DNA of 64,000 nucleotides, taken from contig JACDQD010000007.1 of NCBI GenBank assembly GCA_019843655.1, forward strand, positions 21,284,365 through 21,348,364. Direction: 5' to 3'. Below the pieces are notes generated by a model. The model searched no databases and was not told the DNA's origin. It was given only the letters and a program-made list of their open reading frames with translations. The position numbers were made by a program, and so were the translations under genes. Position 1 is the first letter of the stretch. The number at the start of each line of letters is the position of its first letter. Below are positions 37,684 through 51,905 of the stretch, one piece after another. Origin of the DNA: Lethocerus indicus. Lineage: Eukaryota; Arthropoda; Insecta; Hemiptera; Belostomatidae.

Positions 37684-40600
37684 TTAAAAACACTGGTTGA
37701 GAGCCCATTGTGACACTTCAGTTGGCAGGCCAGGGTAATTGTTGACAGCTTCATTGACTTGAGATCCACTGACTACTAAACTATACAGCTGGTATTCTTT
37801 TTTGAAGGTTTTCCCACCCCCACTCACAGGAAGAATGAGTTCCAAGTCCTATTAACAGTTCAATTTTCATCATTAGTTATATGTACGATTAATTAAATTC
37901 GAATTTGGAAGAAAATCCCAATTATGGACCAAATATTTATTTAATTATACATATGAATCACATCTTACCAAATATTCTTATGGCTACCGTACTGAAACCA
38001 ACAAATTCTTGATCTGCCCGTGATAAATTCTCAATTATAACAATAATTGAATAAATTCTCAATTTTTATTATTCCCAATACCATTTAACTTTTTTAAAAC
38101 TTTAAGATCCTAGAAATCAAACTTAATTTAAATTGAGTTATTCATTTGAAAATGCAACAGGTGAACCTACTTTGATTCTCTCAAAAGCCATGAGCAAAAT
38201 TGGCCTCTGTATTATTTGGACGGAATACTGGCCTGCAAATTTCAAATACCGGCTAACAATCATTTCAAAATTGAAAGGTTCACAGTCATAAATTTCTGCC
38301 TGATGTTTCATAGCTATTACCTGAAAATTAAAGAAAGGAATATATTTAATTTTCCTATGAAGTGACATTCCCTTTTGCCATTAGGACTCAAGGTCGATCT
38401 TCAAATTCTATTTATTGCAGGCTATTTACCAGACATAATTCCAAAACAGAAAGGCCTTTCAGAAGTTCCACTTTTCCATCTTTAAATACCTCGGCATAGA
38501 CCTCTTCAATATCTTTCACAGTTATGAAGGGATTATCTTCTGTCAGCTGGCAGATTAACTGAAACTGAAACAAGGGATACTCTGTTAACATTTGTACAAA
38601 TATCAAATATCCTCCTTCTGAATCTTTTAGTTTTCAGTTCAGGACTGGATTTATGAAATGATTTATCTGTTAAATAAAAACAAAATTAGTTACACTACAA
38701 ATAAATACTGTAGCATGATTGGAAAAATGGATATAAGGCACCTAGGTGATGGATAATGCTGGAATACAATAGTTATATAATGTGAATAATACTAAGCATT
38801 CACCGCTCTAGTGAAGGATGAGTTGTACTACTACTGAACTGTCTCATCATTAGAAATGTGCCAAATCATTGAATTAAACTAAATACTTATTATTTATTAA
38901 AACTGGAATTTTAGAAGTTAACTCTAGAACCAATCAGTAACTCACCAGAACCGATTTGAGTTTTTTTTCATTGCAGTCTATTTCCAATTGCCGTCTAATT
39001 AGTTGGGTAATTTTGTTTTCACCCATCAATTTCTCTATGCTTTCGTTCCAAGATTTTATATATGAATCACTAGCACCGTTGATACCGTTTGGGAGGTTTA
39101 GGTAGGAAGAAAAAACAGAAAGCCTGTCATCAACTTTGTTGTTTGGAAACAGTGCTATCTGACGGTGGGAAAACCTTGACTTCACCCGTTTTTCCAACAT
39201 CTCAGTTATGTCTATCCTACAGGTAAGTCCTACTATACAAACGGGAGCCTAGAAAAATAATGAATGAATTTATTCATATGATATATATATTTTCCACTCA
39301 AAAGAAAATTAGAAATATAATTAACAGTTTATTTTTAAATATAATTTTTATAAAATTTAATAATGAATATGATTATTATACTGTTTAAAAAACTCAGAAA
39401 TAATATGGAATTATTCTGACAGGGAAAGGAATATTCATCTGGAATAAAAACCGGATTTCAATTAATTAATTCATTTCAATTAATTACTTATTACCACTGG
39501 CAATTCTGAAAAATTATTTTACTTAACCTTAGCTGACTGAGCCACATCAAATAAATTATACAAAAGTGTTTGATTTCTGTGGCAGCAAAACAGCTGGAAT
39601 TCATCCAGAATGAATATTACTGGCTTGGTAACATATTTTTCTCCTGAGCGCAGACTTTGCAGCAAAAACAGAAGATTGTCTGTAAAAGCAGAATTGAGTA
39701 AGATTAAAAAATAATCACTGTACACATTATTGAACTATAATGGAAATAATATAATAACTGCAATGTAAAACACTGAATTTTAAGAGTTGAACAATTTGTA
39801 AACTATTTGTATTGGGAAATGAAAAAAGCATTTCTGAATATATTTTCTGAATGAAAAATGACAATTATAGACAGTTGTGTGGACTCTGAGTGTTTCGTAT
39901 ATAATTACTCTAGTGATCTGTTTTTTACTGATTATGTAGTCTGTTTGAAGGAAACCAAACTACACCATAAAAATAATTCTTAAACAATGACATTTTCTTA
40001 TGCTTTGCTAATGTAATGTTTAACTTTGTAAAACATTACTGTACAATATATCCGCTAATTGGTTAACCTGAGAATGTTCCCGATATTCTATCTTCACTAA
40101 GTTCCTCAAGATGGAGTTGGCGGATGATTTCTCTGAGAGCAAGATTGTCATCTGTGTGTACAAGGCCATTGAGCCTTATTACAATTATATCATCAGCGAC
40201 TTCTTCTACCATCAAATCTCTCAGACTTTCTGAAACCAACTAATAATCTTTTATAATTGCATACTGTTGACAATTTGTCTATGGCAAAATGAAAAATAAT
40301 TAAATAATCTTATGTTTCATTTTTATACAGGTTAATATATATAATACATAGGGGTGTACTAAAAATTAATTTTTTTAGAGCTCAATCCACACAGCATGCC
40401 TTGTTCATTTACATCTAGTGGGAAAATATCTATACCAAACAAATGATATTTTTATGTCTGCAATACACTGAATGTAATATGACAAAATTACACCCACACG
40501 TCATTTTGTTTGGTATATGATTTGGAAACCACCAGATCTGGTTCTCCTTCATAATAAGTTGGTTAGTAATAGTTACTTATATTAAAAAAAATGATTAATT

Positions 40601-40845
40601 AATGTTGATCAAATGGCCAGGTTAGCAAACAACCCGATCAGTTAACATACTGTTGACTTTCCACTGCCAGGAGGGCCGATGATCAAAACTGAATCACTTT
40701 CCCCGTGTCTGACACTCCTCAGTAGAACGTTCAACAGTTGTCTCCTCTCCTCTTCGAATCCCCTAAGTTCTTTGTTGATCAAGAGTCTCTCTTTCAGGAA
40801 CTTCCTCACCGCCGAGACGCCGTTCGTGTTTCGAGGCCGGCCCAT
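37684..40845 (-). CDS. Orc4: Origin recognition complex subunit 4
   Basis: AAA+ subunit of the six-protein complex that marks DNA replication origins in the nucleus and loads MCM helicase. Exons in transcript order: 40845-40651, 40239-40068, 39679-39528, 39248-38946, 38564-38430, 38320-38171, 37848-37684; 1272 nt, 423 aa, close to the human length of about 436. Walker A is GPPGSGKST (57-65). Walker B is FILDEF (Asp148, Glu149), followed by a conserved stretch of the type [10 protein letters not shown]. Next come the [13 protein letters not shown] sensor region and a C-terminal winged-helix part ending near QWAL. The Met at 40845 starts the only open N-terminus before Walker A. The CpG-rich first exon contrasts with depleted later exons. 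A tandem TTTCAG acceptor at 38565-38570 leaves a two-residue ambiguity; the longer form aligns better. Confidence 0.95.
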
Positions 40846-41000
40846 TTTTTATTCGGAGCTGTGGCTACTCAGACAATAGTGAGTAGATTCGACCAGACAA
40901 CTGCGTGAAACATTCCTCAGGAGACTTGACGTTCGTTAAATCGTATGAAACCTCTCAAGGAGGGAAAAGTATACGAGTGTTGCCAACTTTTACAAAATAA
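40846..41000 (-). promoter_or_regulatory. ORC4 promoter and 5' UTR region
   Basis: CpG-containing sequence immediately upstream of the ORC4 start codon, continuing the CpG-rich first exon. No TATA box was recognised. The transcription start is not defined. Confidence 0.4.
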
Positions 41001-42400
41001 ATTGTTTCGATTGAATAATATATCGAAGCGTTTGCTGTAGTTAAACACGATTGTATTGAATATTTGGAATAAACTAATTCATTAGCTTGGATGGCTTTAT
41101 TCATAATTTTAGATACGGTAGAACAGTGTCACCTTTTCATATGATTTCCCCGATCGTATTTCGAAGTATATAAAATATTTTATTCGATGCGTCCACTGAA
41201 CAAATTGAATCAATTGAACAAATTAATTAAGAAGGCGAAGAAACGAAGAATAATATACTTTAAGTTTCGCGTAAACTGTCTTAAAAAAAGAAAAAAATTA
41301 TATTTTAGTTTCGTATTTAAAAAAAAATACTTACCTAGAGGGAGCATGGCATTTTGGGATGGCCTTTAAGAAATGTTTTCTACTTGCAAAACTATTTCAT
41401 AACAGTTTACCTTGTATACTACCTCGTAACCATAGCTAGTTAAAGTTAAAACGATTTAATTATCCTAAGCCAGAGGAGACATGCTTATCGACGTTTTAAG
41501 CGCCAGATACTCCTTAAAACGTAGTTATTCCTGATGCAAACACCACGGTTCTCCCTTATCTTAAGATGACCAAGTTTTCTGAACATATACCTTTGTTGTG
41601 AATTATTACAAATGGACGATAGTAAAAATTGCTTATTATCAACTTTAAATGGTTCAACATAAATAACACTTTTTAGGAGACATGACCTTTATATTCCATA
41701 ATGAGGATTATCAATTGCTCACTGGTATCCCATTCCAACTTCATTCTAGCATCTCCTATGCCTCTTAATAGCATATCACTACTAATTATAATTACTAGTT
41801 ATTGATATATCACTTCGAAATAATGAATTGCACTGAATATTCACTTATACCACTTATATACTGTATTAAAAATATGAAAAACTAGGTTATATACTACACT
41901 TGTATCTCCTGGCACACATAAGCAAATCACAGCCTAATATATTAATTCTTTACAAAATTTAATATTCAATTTACAAACTTCTTAAGTGAAACCTAAGCTG
42001 CTTCATTACATCATTCTTTTACTGCAGTAGTAGTTGAACATCAGAACTTTACACTGCAATTTTGAACCATTTTATCCCATTATTTTTTGTTCTACAATAA
42101 TAAACTAGGACATCTTCAGTTTAGCATCCACCATCTCCAAAAGATTAATTATTTGAAGAGGGATCATCAATTTATGTAGGATAACATTAAAACACTGGAA
42201 TGATTAACAACAAAACACAATACTTTAAAAGCAACAGTTATTTTATTACATTTAAATTAAATGGAGGTAAATGCTATGATAAAATAAATAAAAGGTTTCC
42301 AGTAATGCAGGATTAGGTTTTTATATGCAATAAAAACACCAATAACATTGGCAATATTTTCTTATTGCTGTTAAAAAATGTATAAAACAAAAAACATTGC
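41001..42400. other. Intergenic, no gene seen
   Basis: AT-rich sequence between the ORC4 promoter and the 3' end of the carrier gene. A 60-codon Lys-rich open frame at 41187-41369 looks like a chance product of A-rich DNA. TTTATT at 42410-42415 (AATAAA on the minus strand) is the likely poly(A) signal of the carrier's distal isoform, about 280 nt after its stop. Confidence 0.5.
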
Positions 42401-42681
42401 AAATAATAATTTATTACACAATCACAACAATGTTATCACTAACATCAACAGTTACAAACTCAAGTACAAAAACGACATATATGTAATATATCAGCCGAAG
42501 AAATCCCATGCAAATCTATGTTTGAACTAAGCTTCCTGCTACAATGCTGTCCTAAATTCAAATGGAACACATTATTTCTAAGAAGAATGACTAGTTTAAA
42601 TGTGATAGTGTAGTTACAAATTAATGAATGCCAGAAAACAAACAATATTCAGAACTAGTATTTATTTAAACTCTAAGGAAC

Positions 42682-42850
42682 GATCAAATAAATTTAGTTG
42701 GAACTTGCAGAATTTTGGATAGATGTATTCTTGGATGCCATTAATCGCCATACAACATTTTCATAGGTAACAAATGTGATCATTGTGGCAGGTACAACTC
42801 TACAGAGATTTGGGGTCAATCCCTTGTAAAATCCACGTATCCTCTCATAC
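42682..42850 (-). CDS. SLC25A32: Distal alternative last exon of SLC25A32
   Basis: Starts after TTTGCAG (acceptor 42852-42851) and completes the Arg codon left by the internal donor at 46066. It encodes [15 protein letters not shown] and then an ITFVTYENV stretch, the sixth membrane helix region and tail of the carrier. This is closer to the vertebrate C-terminus (PNLxRV, ITFVxYENV) than the proximal end is. The stop lies at 42682-42694; I could not fix the last few codons with certainty because the frame depends on two bases near 42719. The intron to the previous exon is about 3.2 kb. Confidence 0.75.
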
Positions 42851-45800
42851 CTGCAAACAATTAAAGTTGTAGTTTAGATTGACTGAATTATTTTGTTTTT
42901 TCCTAATTACTTTAGTCACCACTCACTTACTGATTATTGCTTTTGCTTGACTTTTTCATTAAATTAATTTCTGCCTTTTGAATTTTCTTTCGGGGCGAAT
43001 TTTAGTTATCACTGAAGCATGCAAAAAACATTTAAACACTGTTTTACTTATATATATATATCTTTTGTTTATCAACAGATACTTGCTTGTGGATATAAAT
43101 ACAAGATACCTTCCACAGAAGAACAATGGTACGAATGAGGACACAGATACTATGTGAATGGTTAGTTGTACCTTCTGCCTCTGTCTCCTTTACCAGGTGG
43201 AGCTGACTTAAACCTCTCCATACCTCCAACACAATATTAGTTCCAAACATTATGCCTAACAAATATGCTTTTTTGCTGCTAAAAAAACTTCGGTAGGCCA
43301 AGTTTTGAAATTGTTTTTGGCCTCAATTTGTGAAATAAACAAAGTAAAATAAAAAAGGAAACATATATATGTCTCATAAGGAAAAGAATATAATAGTAGA
43401 ATGGGAGGGTCGGATATTAGAGCTACTTATAACTAGTGACTGAAAATTATAAATTACCGTGAATATTTATTGACTGAATTTTTAACAGAGAAAACAGCAT
43501 ATTACAACAAAATATGTCTGAACAGATCCAGTTAAATATATTGCATTCTGAATAGTTTGTTTATTAACAATGCATACTATGTTATGAATTATTACACTTA
43601 AAGATAATATAAAGCCTTAATCCTGCCAGCAGGAATATAATATTTTTTACAGAACTTATATATAATTACAGACAGTGTTCTGAGATACAAACTAATATAA
43701 AAGAAGATAGGTTTAAAAAAACCACTCGCTTCTTTAATTATTAAAAAATAAATATTTATACACATTGGGTCAATTAAATGAATTGAGAAATCAACAGAAT
43801 AAAATTCACGCTTGTATCCATAGTTCTTTAACAGTTAGCTATTTTATGCTGTTCAACACACAAACATTTGTCAAGAACAAAGAAAATACACTTTCATTCA
43901 TAAGCAAGTTTCTTTCTTTGAAAATTAAACAAAGAAACAACTCTCTATCTCTGTTTTTTAGAACAATTGTATAGAAATTAAAAAAATGAGACAACTAGGT
44001 ACATACTATTTATTATTGGCATTTCCACTCAACAATAAACATTGTTTACTGTTGGAGAACACTACCCTTTTCTGTTACAATACAACATATTCACAATTAC
44101 CTAATTATACATATATGTATAATTTACAGTTCTTTTTTTACATCATTAATAATAAAATGGTACACATTAGACCATATGTCTTCATTGCATGGAACTTGAA
44201 CCAAAACATAACAAAAACGGAAGTTAAAAGAAAAAACAGAAAAGAAAAATGAAAGAGAAAGGGAAAATGAAAAAAGGAACAATAGATAGACAGTAATACA
44301 CTCCCTTGTGTTAAACATCAGCATCCATTAAGTTGTCCAGCACTTGCTGATCTGTTTTCATAGCATTACAGACCATTTAGAAATAATATTAATTAGCTAC
44401 AATTTATTCATCATGATTTACAGATAACTTTTTAAAATTTTTTTTTTAAATCCATCCTTTGGACTCTGTTTTTACAACTCATTGACCGAGATATTTCAAA
44501 TGCATATGAAAATTAATACTTTAGTTCTAAAGTTTTAATAATAATTTTTTAAATTACAAAATGCTTTTTTATTCATAATTTACTAAATAGAAAATTATAA
44601 AACAGACCAAATTAAAAAGACAAAACAAAAAAAAGGACACCCTTTTTTTTTAAAAAAAGAGATGGAGAAAACAAAAATAAATAAACGAGATTTCTAAATA
44701 TCTGATCCCCCTCCAAAAAAAGAAATCACTACTTGAATGAATACATTCATTATCACAATACAAATTATATTTCTATGCTAAATACAATAAATATGGAAAT
44801 TGCACACTGAGATTACAGTAGAAACATTAATTCAAATGTGCAGCATAAATGGCAAATACCATTTATAACAATTATGGAAGATGATATTCAAGATAATATA
44901 ATTTTATTCCTTCCCCCCTCCCTTATTTAATGTAAAAATATGAGGTCTTTTGTTCCCTAACTCCCATACAAAGACGTATATTTCCCTACTCACACTCCAC
45001 TTGGTACTCAAGCTATCGTCAATAAATGTTGTAGAATATTACAAAAGAAATATTTTAATTGTAAAAACTATTTAAGTACTGTCAAAAGCAAACAAATAAA
45101 CTGTCTGGAATTTTGAAACAGACATTATTTTAAATTTCATACATTTTTTAAGTTAGTGAATTGATTGACAATGTTAAGTACTTAACAAGATTATGAAGCA
45201 AACTTAAAAAAAATAAATAAAGTACAACCATGAACATAAATAAGAAATACCTTTAGAGAGAAATAGAGAGACAGTTTACTTCATAAATATTGTTGTCTTT
45301 AACAAAAAACTGAACTGTGTTAAAATGAATAATGATACCATAAATATTCTTATAATCTTTTTTCTCAAATGATCTATTTTTTAACAGAAGAATTTAATGT
45401 GGTACAATTTTGATTATATCAAGATTTTAAATGCACTGCCTGCTAGTCATGACATATTTTACATACATTATGTTTACTAATGCATTCACACACACAAACA
45501 CACATGCACACACACACACACACATACACACACAAAAATAAAACATAATGATTTTATAATCCAGAGAAGTAACAACAGTGACAGAAAATTTTTAACTGTT
45601 TCTGTAACATTGGACAAAGGGTAAAGACTTCACAATAATATTACATATTTACCTAACTTTATCATAGTATACACTGTAATTAAAACTGTAAATATAAAGA
45701 CAACAAAAACATGGAACTCAGTGAGTACAAACACAAAAATGTATATTTCTAAAATTATTTAAATTAAAATAAAGTCTTTGGCAAATAAACTTTTGTTTCT

Positions 45801-45954
45801 TCTTTTCCCAGCATACCTCAACACCATCGTAATAGTACAAAATAATTAGAATTATAACAATCGTACATAGAAACCTAGAAGAGGGGGGAGGAAAGAAGAA
45901 AGAGAATGAAAATGAAGAATTAAAATTGTAAGCCTAAAAACGCGTAGACAGAAA
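42851..45954 (-). other. Intron of the distal carrier isoform and 3' UTR of the proximal one
   Basis: AT-rich DNA with no recognisable gene. The proximal isoform's 3' UTR must lie here; one possible AATAAA on the minus strand is at 44903-44908. A CA microsatellite lies at 45486-45534. Short open frames (for example around 43765-44324) look like chance. Confidence 0.5.
45486..45534. repeat. Interrupted (CA)n microsatellite
   Basis: CA repeat broken by a few A, T and G changes, in the 3' UTR/intron region of the carrier gene. Confidence 0.85.
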
Positions 45955-48900
45955 TTAACTAGGATCTGTAAATTTTTCATATATAAGAAGAACGAGGCAT
46001 ATATTGGGCATAACATGCAATAAATAAGGTAACAATCCCTTATAAAATCCCCTAGGCCCCTCGTACCTCCATGTCTGCTTTATGCAGTCCATTGTTCCTT
46101 TATAGCTGTGGTGTTGGTCCTGAAGCCTTGCCCTCACAACCTGGTATGGATATGTGATTGTAGCGGCCAACAGTTTACTAGTTGCGGCAAATGACAAATA
46201 CTCCAATGTTCCCTTCAGATACAAAAATATAAATTACAATCAATTTCTTTTAAGGAAGTTTTGATGAATTTAACACAACTTCAATGAGTAATGAAAATAC
46301 ATAAAAATATATTTTTCTTTTTACAGATTTAACACCGTAATTTGTTTAACACCATTTTTAAAACTACCCTGAACACATTAAGATATATGAATATAGCGGA
46401 GTAGTGGAAGTTTATTGATTTCACACTGTCAAGACCTCTATTCCAATAATTAAGTGACGTAAAAACAAATACAGAACTACTAAAGCCATACACTTTAGCT
46501 AAATAAATGAATTGATAAATGAATTAAATCTAAACACAGAAACCAGAAAAAATATTTAAGAGTATAAAACCTATTGTAATATAAAAATTATGCCCCCAAA
46601 TAACCAATCTACTATAACATATTTTCACAATAAAATAGAGGAATTAACGAATTAATGAAAAAATACATGCTCAAGTAATACAATAAAAAATGAATAAATA
46701 AAAAGCTTATATGTCAATGGACTGGACTTATAGAACTGAGCATTGCAGTAGGAATCAATTAACATTCTGAATAACATGCTAATAGGTGTTACGTTGAAAT
46801 AGAAAATTAGAACAATCTAATAACGCTAATAATTTGTTTTTCAGCATAAACTACTAATTAGTTGAAGGAGCACAAGAACTGAAAACAATATCCATTTATT
46901 TATGTTGTCTGTTTTGTAAAATTAAAGACAATACTGTTGCCTTCTTCAAAACAAACAAAATCAAAAGACAAATATGAAAAAAAGCATAATATTTCTACAT
47001 GCACACACAACTTGGTAAAAAAAAGCAATGAACAAAACATTGGTAAAGTAAATACATAAGAAAATATTTGAGCTTATTAAAAAAAAATTGTATTTTATTA
47101 AGATATTTTTAACACCAAAAATATTTATAACAATCTATACCTTTTTAAAGCAATGTAACCATTTGTTTTGATAACATTTCTAATATTTTCATTGTCAAAA
47201 TATTGGTAAACTTTAATATAGGCCCGCTCCTCAATAAATATTTATTTGTATTTTGTCAATATTTAAATACAAATTGAACCTTAGTGATGCACTAAATATT
47301 GCTATTAAGAAATAAAGGTAAGCAGGATTAATGACTTTTGCAAAATTACAAATTACATTTTTAATACTGAAAATTTCTACTTACCAATTTCGTGTCAATT
47401 GGAGTATTCCTATATTGATTGTAAAATGTTTTCATTTCTTCATATGCCATAAATTGTATAGCTCCATGGGAAACACCAAACATTCCAGGCAGAAACCCCT
47501 GTTCAAAATTTTAGGAAAATTCACACTAGCTCTTGGAGCCAATATACTTAACACGTAAATATTCACAAAACAGAAACAATTTTTTTGATATGTTCTGAAG
47601 AAAAAACATAATACTTGGGATTTTTATACCATTTGTGTCATTAGAGAAGAATATAGTGATGAAATTAAAAATAATTTAAGAATATATTAAGTACTTAATC
47701 ATAACATTGTCATTTATTTTATATTAAATAAAAAATTATGATACAGTATTTTTTCCTTGAAAAAGCTATTGCTTTGTACACAAAAAACACTCATATCGCA
47801 ATTCCATTAGGATTTCTAAATGATTGATAGTACATATCACATGTCAAACAAATGAACAAAGTTCAAACACAAGGTGAATAAAACAAGAACAGAAAATAAT
47901 TTTCAATGAAATTCAGAAATATTAAACCATATTAATATTACATGCCTCTAAAGACAATTATATATATAAACATGCACACATTAGAACAAGGTATATTTAA
48001 AATATAAACAATCATAAAATGAGAACTATTATTACCATTTTTTTAAAACTTTATTTGTACGGTGCAAGTATGTATGCATTGCTGCTAGCGCTTATTATTA
48101 CCACTGTTATAAGATTTTAAGTAGAGTTCTGGCAAACTTTTATGCTGGTAGAAAAAAGTAATAAGAATTTATTGTCAACTAAAAAATTAGTAATAACTAT
48201 TAATAAGTGAATTCAAAAAATTGAAATGAAAACTTTATCCAATAAGTTTTAAAAATGTAACAATCATGTCATTAAATAAACACAAATACAGAACACAGAA
48301 TTAGTTATCTGATGGAAAAAAACTAACAGGTTAATATGAACTTCAGATATTAATAAATGTAACATTACTATAAAAATTGAAAAATTGAAAACTGCCTACC
48401 TTATATAACCCCCGGACTCCTTCTAACCTGTAAATTTTGTTTAATGCATCCATCATACCAGCATAATTTTTACTGGAATGGCCTGGGTTCACATCAGAAT
48501 ACTGGAGGCAAAGCCTGAAAAAGAAATCATTCCACTGAGTAAAATACTCTAAACAAAGAGGTTAAAATTACTTTATTAGAGATATATCTAATAATTGAAA
48601 ACATCTGAATTAATATACTGATTACTTTGCTCAGTTTGCTAAGAAGTCATTTCTTATTTACACCTCCAGTTTCTGGTAATTTACATATGATTTTTATTTA
48701 CTTTCCTTAAGTTTTAATTAAAGAATGAATTCTTAAAAGAAAATTATTTTAGTGTACTGAATATAATACTTTAGATCTGAAGAAACATAAATAATTTAAA
48801 AGTGTTTCACCTAAGTTGAATTAATAGTTGTTAGGTCATAAATAAATCTATAACAATATTATTTTAAGATAGTTTTATTGATTAATTATTAAGGTTTTGC

Positions 48901-51900
48901 AATTAATCCTACATCATTAAATAAATAATAGACAACTGTTCAATGTGTGACTACCTTGTTTTGACCACCCAAACAGGATTGGTCATGACTAGAGTCAATA
49001 TTCCAGCCTGTGCCGCCAACAACATGTGCATTGATGGACCCAAAGGAGTTTTGGAATTCCCACCCTGGACCCATGCTTTTATTGAGTTATAGCTGAAAGG
49101 CAATATAAATTGGTTTATTAAAAAAATTGTTTTGTTACAGATTCACTGTCACAGTAGAAATATTATGAGATAAAGAATTTAAATGACTATGGATAAATCA
49201 ATACACTTAAAATATATTATAGACATAATTTTTTATTAGAAAGTTATGATTTTATTTTGTTCAGTACAGATATTTTGTTCAGTGTTCTGACAACAGTTTC
49301 GAAGTCTAGAGTTAAAAGGAATGCACCTTTGATACAGCAAGAAGTTTTTGGCCTTAATTGTGTGAATTACACAGCTCTAAAAGTTTGCATATGTATAAAA
49401 CACTATTGATTGAAGTAAAAGAAATATTAATGAATGATATATTATTTACCAGAAAGTCTGAAACTAACTAAAATTATAAAACCACATAACTAAGAAAAAA
49501 ATAAATTTAATAGTGATTATTTTATTATTACATTTTTTGGTTTAAGTATCTTATATTTTCAAATTTTCAGAAATATATCATAGACATGTTGGGTCAAGGT
49601 CCCCATCCTAGATATTCTGAAAGGTACACTCCACCTTGGTGTTGATATCTATTAGATTTGTTTCTTATCAATACCAACAATTCCTTGTTTTTAGAAAAAT
49701 TGTAAAGGCTACACATTAATCAGTACCCTACTACCTTTGGAAAACTATATAAATCCATAAATTATAACAAAACATACCTAAAATATGGCATAAATTATTT
49801 ACAGTAAAATAAATATTATTCTGACTTACAACATGAAATAAAACCCCCAAGCACTGCCTGAACCCCAAACGTTTGGTGTTACACCTTTATACAGCCCTCT
49901 AAGTCCCTCCTGTCTAAATATAGTAACAATAGCACTTCTGAGGCCACTATATTGTGGCGTAGGTGTACGACCATCATTAACTGTAATAAAATAATCATAA
50001 ATAAGTTATTATACAACAATATATTTTATTGTTTCAATACATTGATATTAACAAATATAATTAAAAAGAAGGTATGTTTTGCAATCATCAGTTATAAACT
50101 GGTCCTTTAAATATGTTCTTTAACTGTGATTCTTGACCTTAACGCTGAAAGGCTGGACACTTCATATTTATCTTTGAGTAAGACACTCAATACGGAAGTA
50201 ATATTTTTTTGGGAGAACCTGAAGGGCATATTTTGTTATTTAACCAATAAATCATGAAATATAACAATACAAAATAAAATAATTGCTCCACTTAATCTGA
50301 TAATTTGTAATATTTGAAATCACAAAACAGAAATTTAATAGTTCTCTGCAACCAGGAATGACCAAAATAAGGTAGTGTGCTAAATGCCCCAAGCTGATAA
50401 CTCAATTTGATACAGAGGATTTCAACATCATCTCAAGCTAACTTTCAGATCACTTTACAAATACCTTTAGACTTTGATTCTTTAAGTATTTGTATATAAT
50501 AAGCGAGCAAATAATGTTGTATAAAGGTTTATTTCATACATTTAATGAGTGTTCCAATATGTTTTAAAAATCATGTTGCACTTATTGATACAGAATATAG
50601 ATGAATCAAATATTAGTTTACAAAATGTCAAATTAATTTTGGTAAAAAATGCTCCGATTAGACAACATTTCCGATTAGATATTATAACAGCCTAAGGCAT
50701 CAAAACAGACAATTAGCCTCAAATAAAAATCAATTTATGTAAATACAGATAAAAGTGAGTTAACACAAACAATGCAACATAAAAAAATTGTTAAAATTCA
50801 GATAAAATAATTATTACATTCAAGCTATTTTCATATTTATAGAAAATACATTAGTATTTATGTAATTTTCCCCCCTATGGTTCTATGAGCTAAAAGATTG
50901 CTGGCTGAATCTAAACCTAAGCTTAAACTATTTAACCTAATCAAACAGCTTATATACCTGAGGTACATATTTTTTATGTCTGGGCTACAAGAATCAAACT
51001 TGCAGAGTCAGTAGACCTAATATTTTGAAACCTATACCTCTAGTCACTCTGGGCCCCAAGTACTTTTATTTTAAATTGAAACATATTTATCAATTCCTAT
51101 TTTTATTTATATTCTAATATGTAAGTGCATAATGTTGTACAATGAAATCATGTTTTTGTATATAACAACTTAACACCAACAAAAACAATAAAAGAAAAAA
51201 GCCTAAGCAGAATGGAGGGAAAGAGTAAAATTGCATGAACAATCATAAAATTATAATAATTGTCACAATATTCCAATATCTCAGAAAACTGCTATTTCAT
51301 ACACATGTGGTTAATAAATAGATTTTAAATTTATAAATGAAATAAAAAAAGGATACTATATTTAAGTCATATTTTTGTGAGAATCTTTTTTCCTCGAGTT
51401 AAATATGAAACTTTGGTGTCTACCATTATTATAAAATGCAACAGGTAAACAAAAAGATATAGAAAGGATTGGTTGAATTAAGGTTCTATTTAAATGCCAT
51501 CTCGAGGCCAAATCAAACAAAACACATTAATTATTGTAAATAATAAATTAGAACGTGATACGAACCTGCAAATCTTATTTTAATCAAATCTAGAGGATGA
51601 AGAATAAGGGTTGATGTAACACCTCCAGTGATACCGGCGACGAGGTGCTCGTACTTGACGTGTTTGAAAACACCGTGTATGACGGCCCCAGGACTCGAGG
51701 CCTTCAGCGTAGGCGTCATTTCCAACTGTTCTTGCTCAACAGCGAACGCATTTTTTCCAGTTCCTATTTTGGGAACAACGGCCGCTTCCACGATTGACGT
51801 AACCCCGAAAGACACTGGGACGAGGGGCACCCGCGACGACTCCGCTCCGTTCCACCAGGAGTTGACAACCGCCGCGATCGACAATTTCAAACCTTTTCGC

Positions 51901-51905
51901 AGCAC
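45955..51905 (-). CDS. SLC25A32: Mitochondrial folate/FAD carrier, SLC25A32 type
   Basis: Inner-membrane transporter of the mitochondrial carrier family; orthologues move folate and/or FAD into the matrix for one-carbon metabolism and flavoenzymes. Exons in transcript order: 51905-51566, 49980-49830, 49092-48955, 48514-48400, 47498-47385, 46212-45955; 1116 nt, 371 aa for the proximal form. The three carrier signatures are HPLDLIKIR (about 103-111), NPVWVVKTR and [13 protein letters not shown]. The N-terminus is unusual: 62 residues precede an internal Met (51719) that matches where the human protein starts. The long start begins MLRKGLKLS, rich in basic residues like a targeting signal. The last exon contains an internal donor (GTACGA at 46066) that joins an alternative end at 42850. 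CpG richness is confined to the first exon. Confidence 0.93.

Noticed and set aside
41187..41369. 60-codon Lys-rich frame (+)
   Set aside because: Low-complexity product of A-rich DNA.
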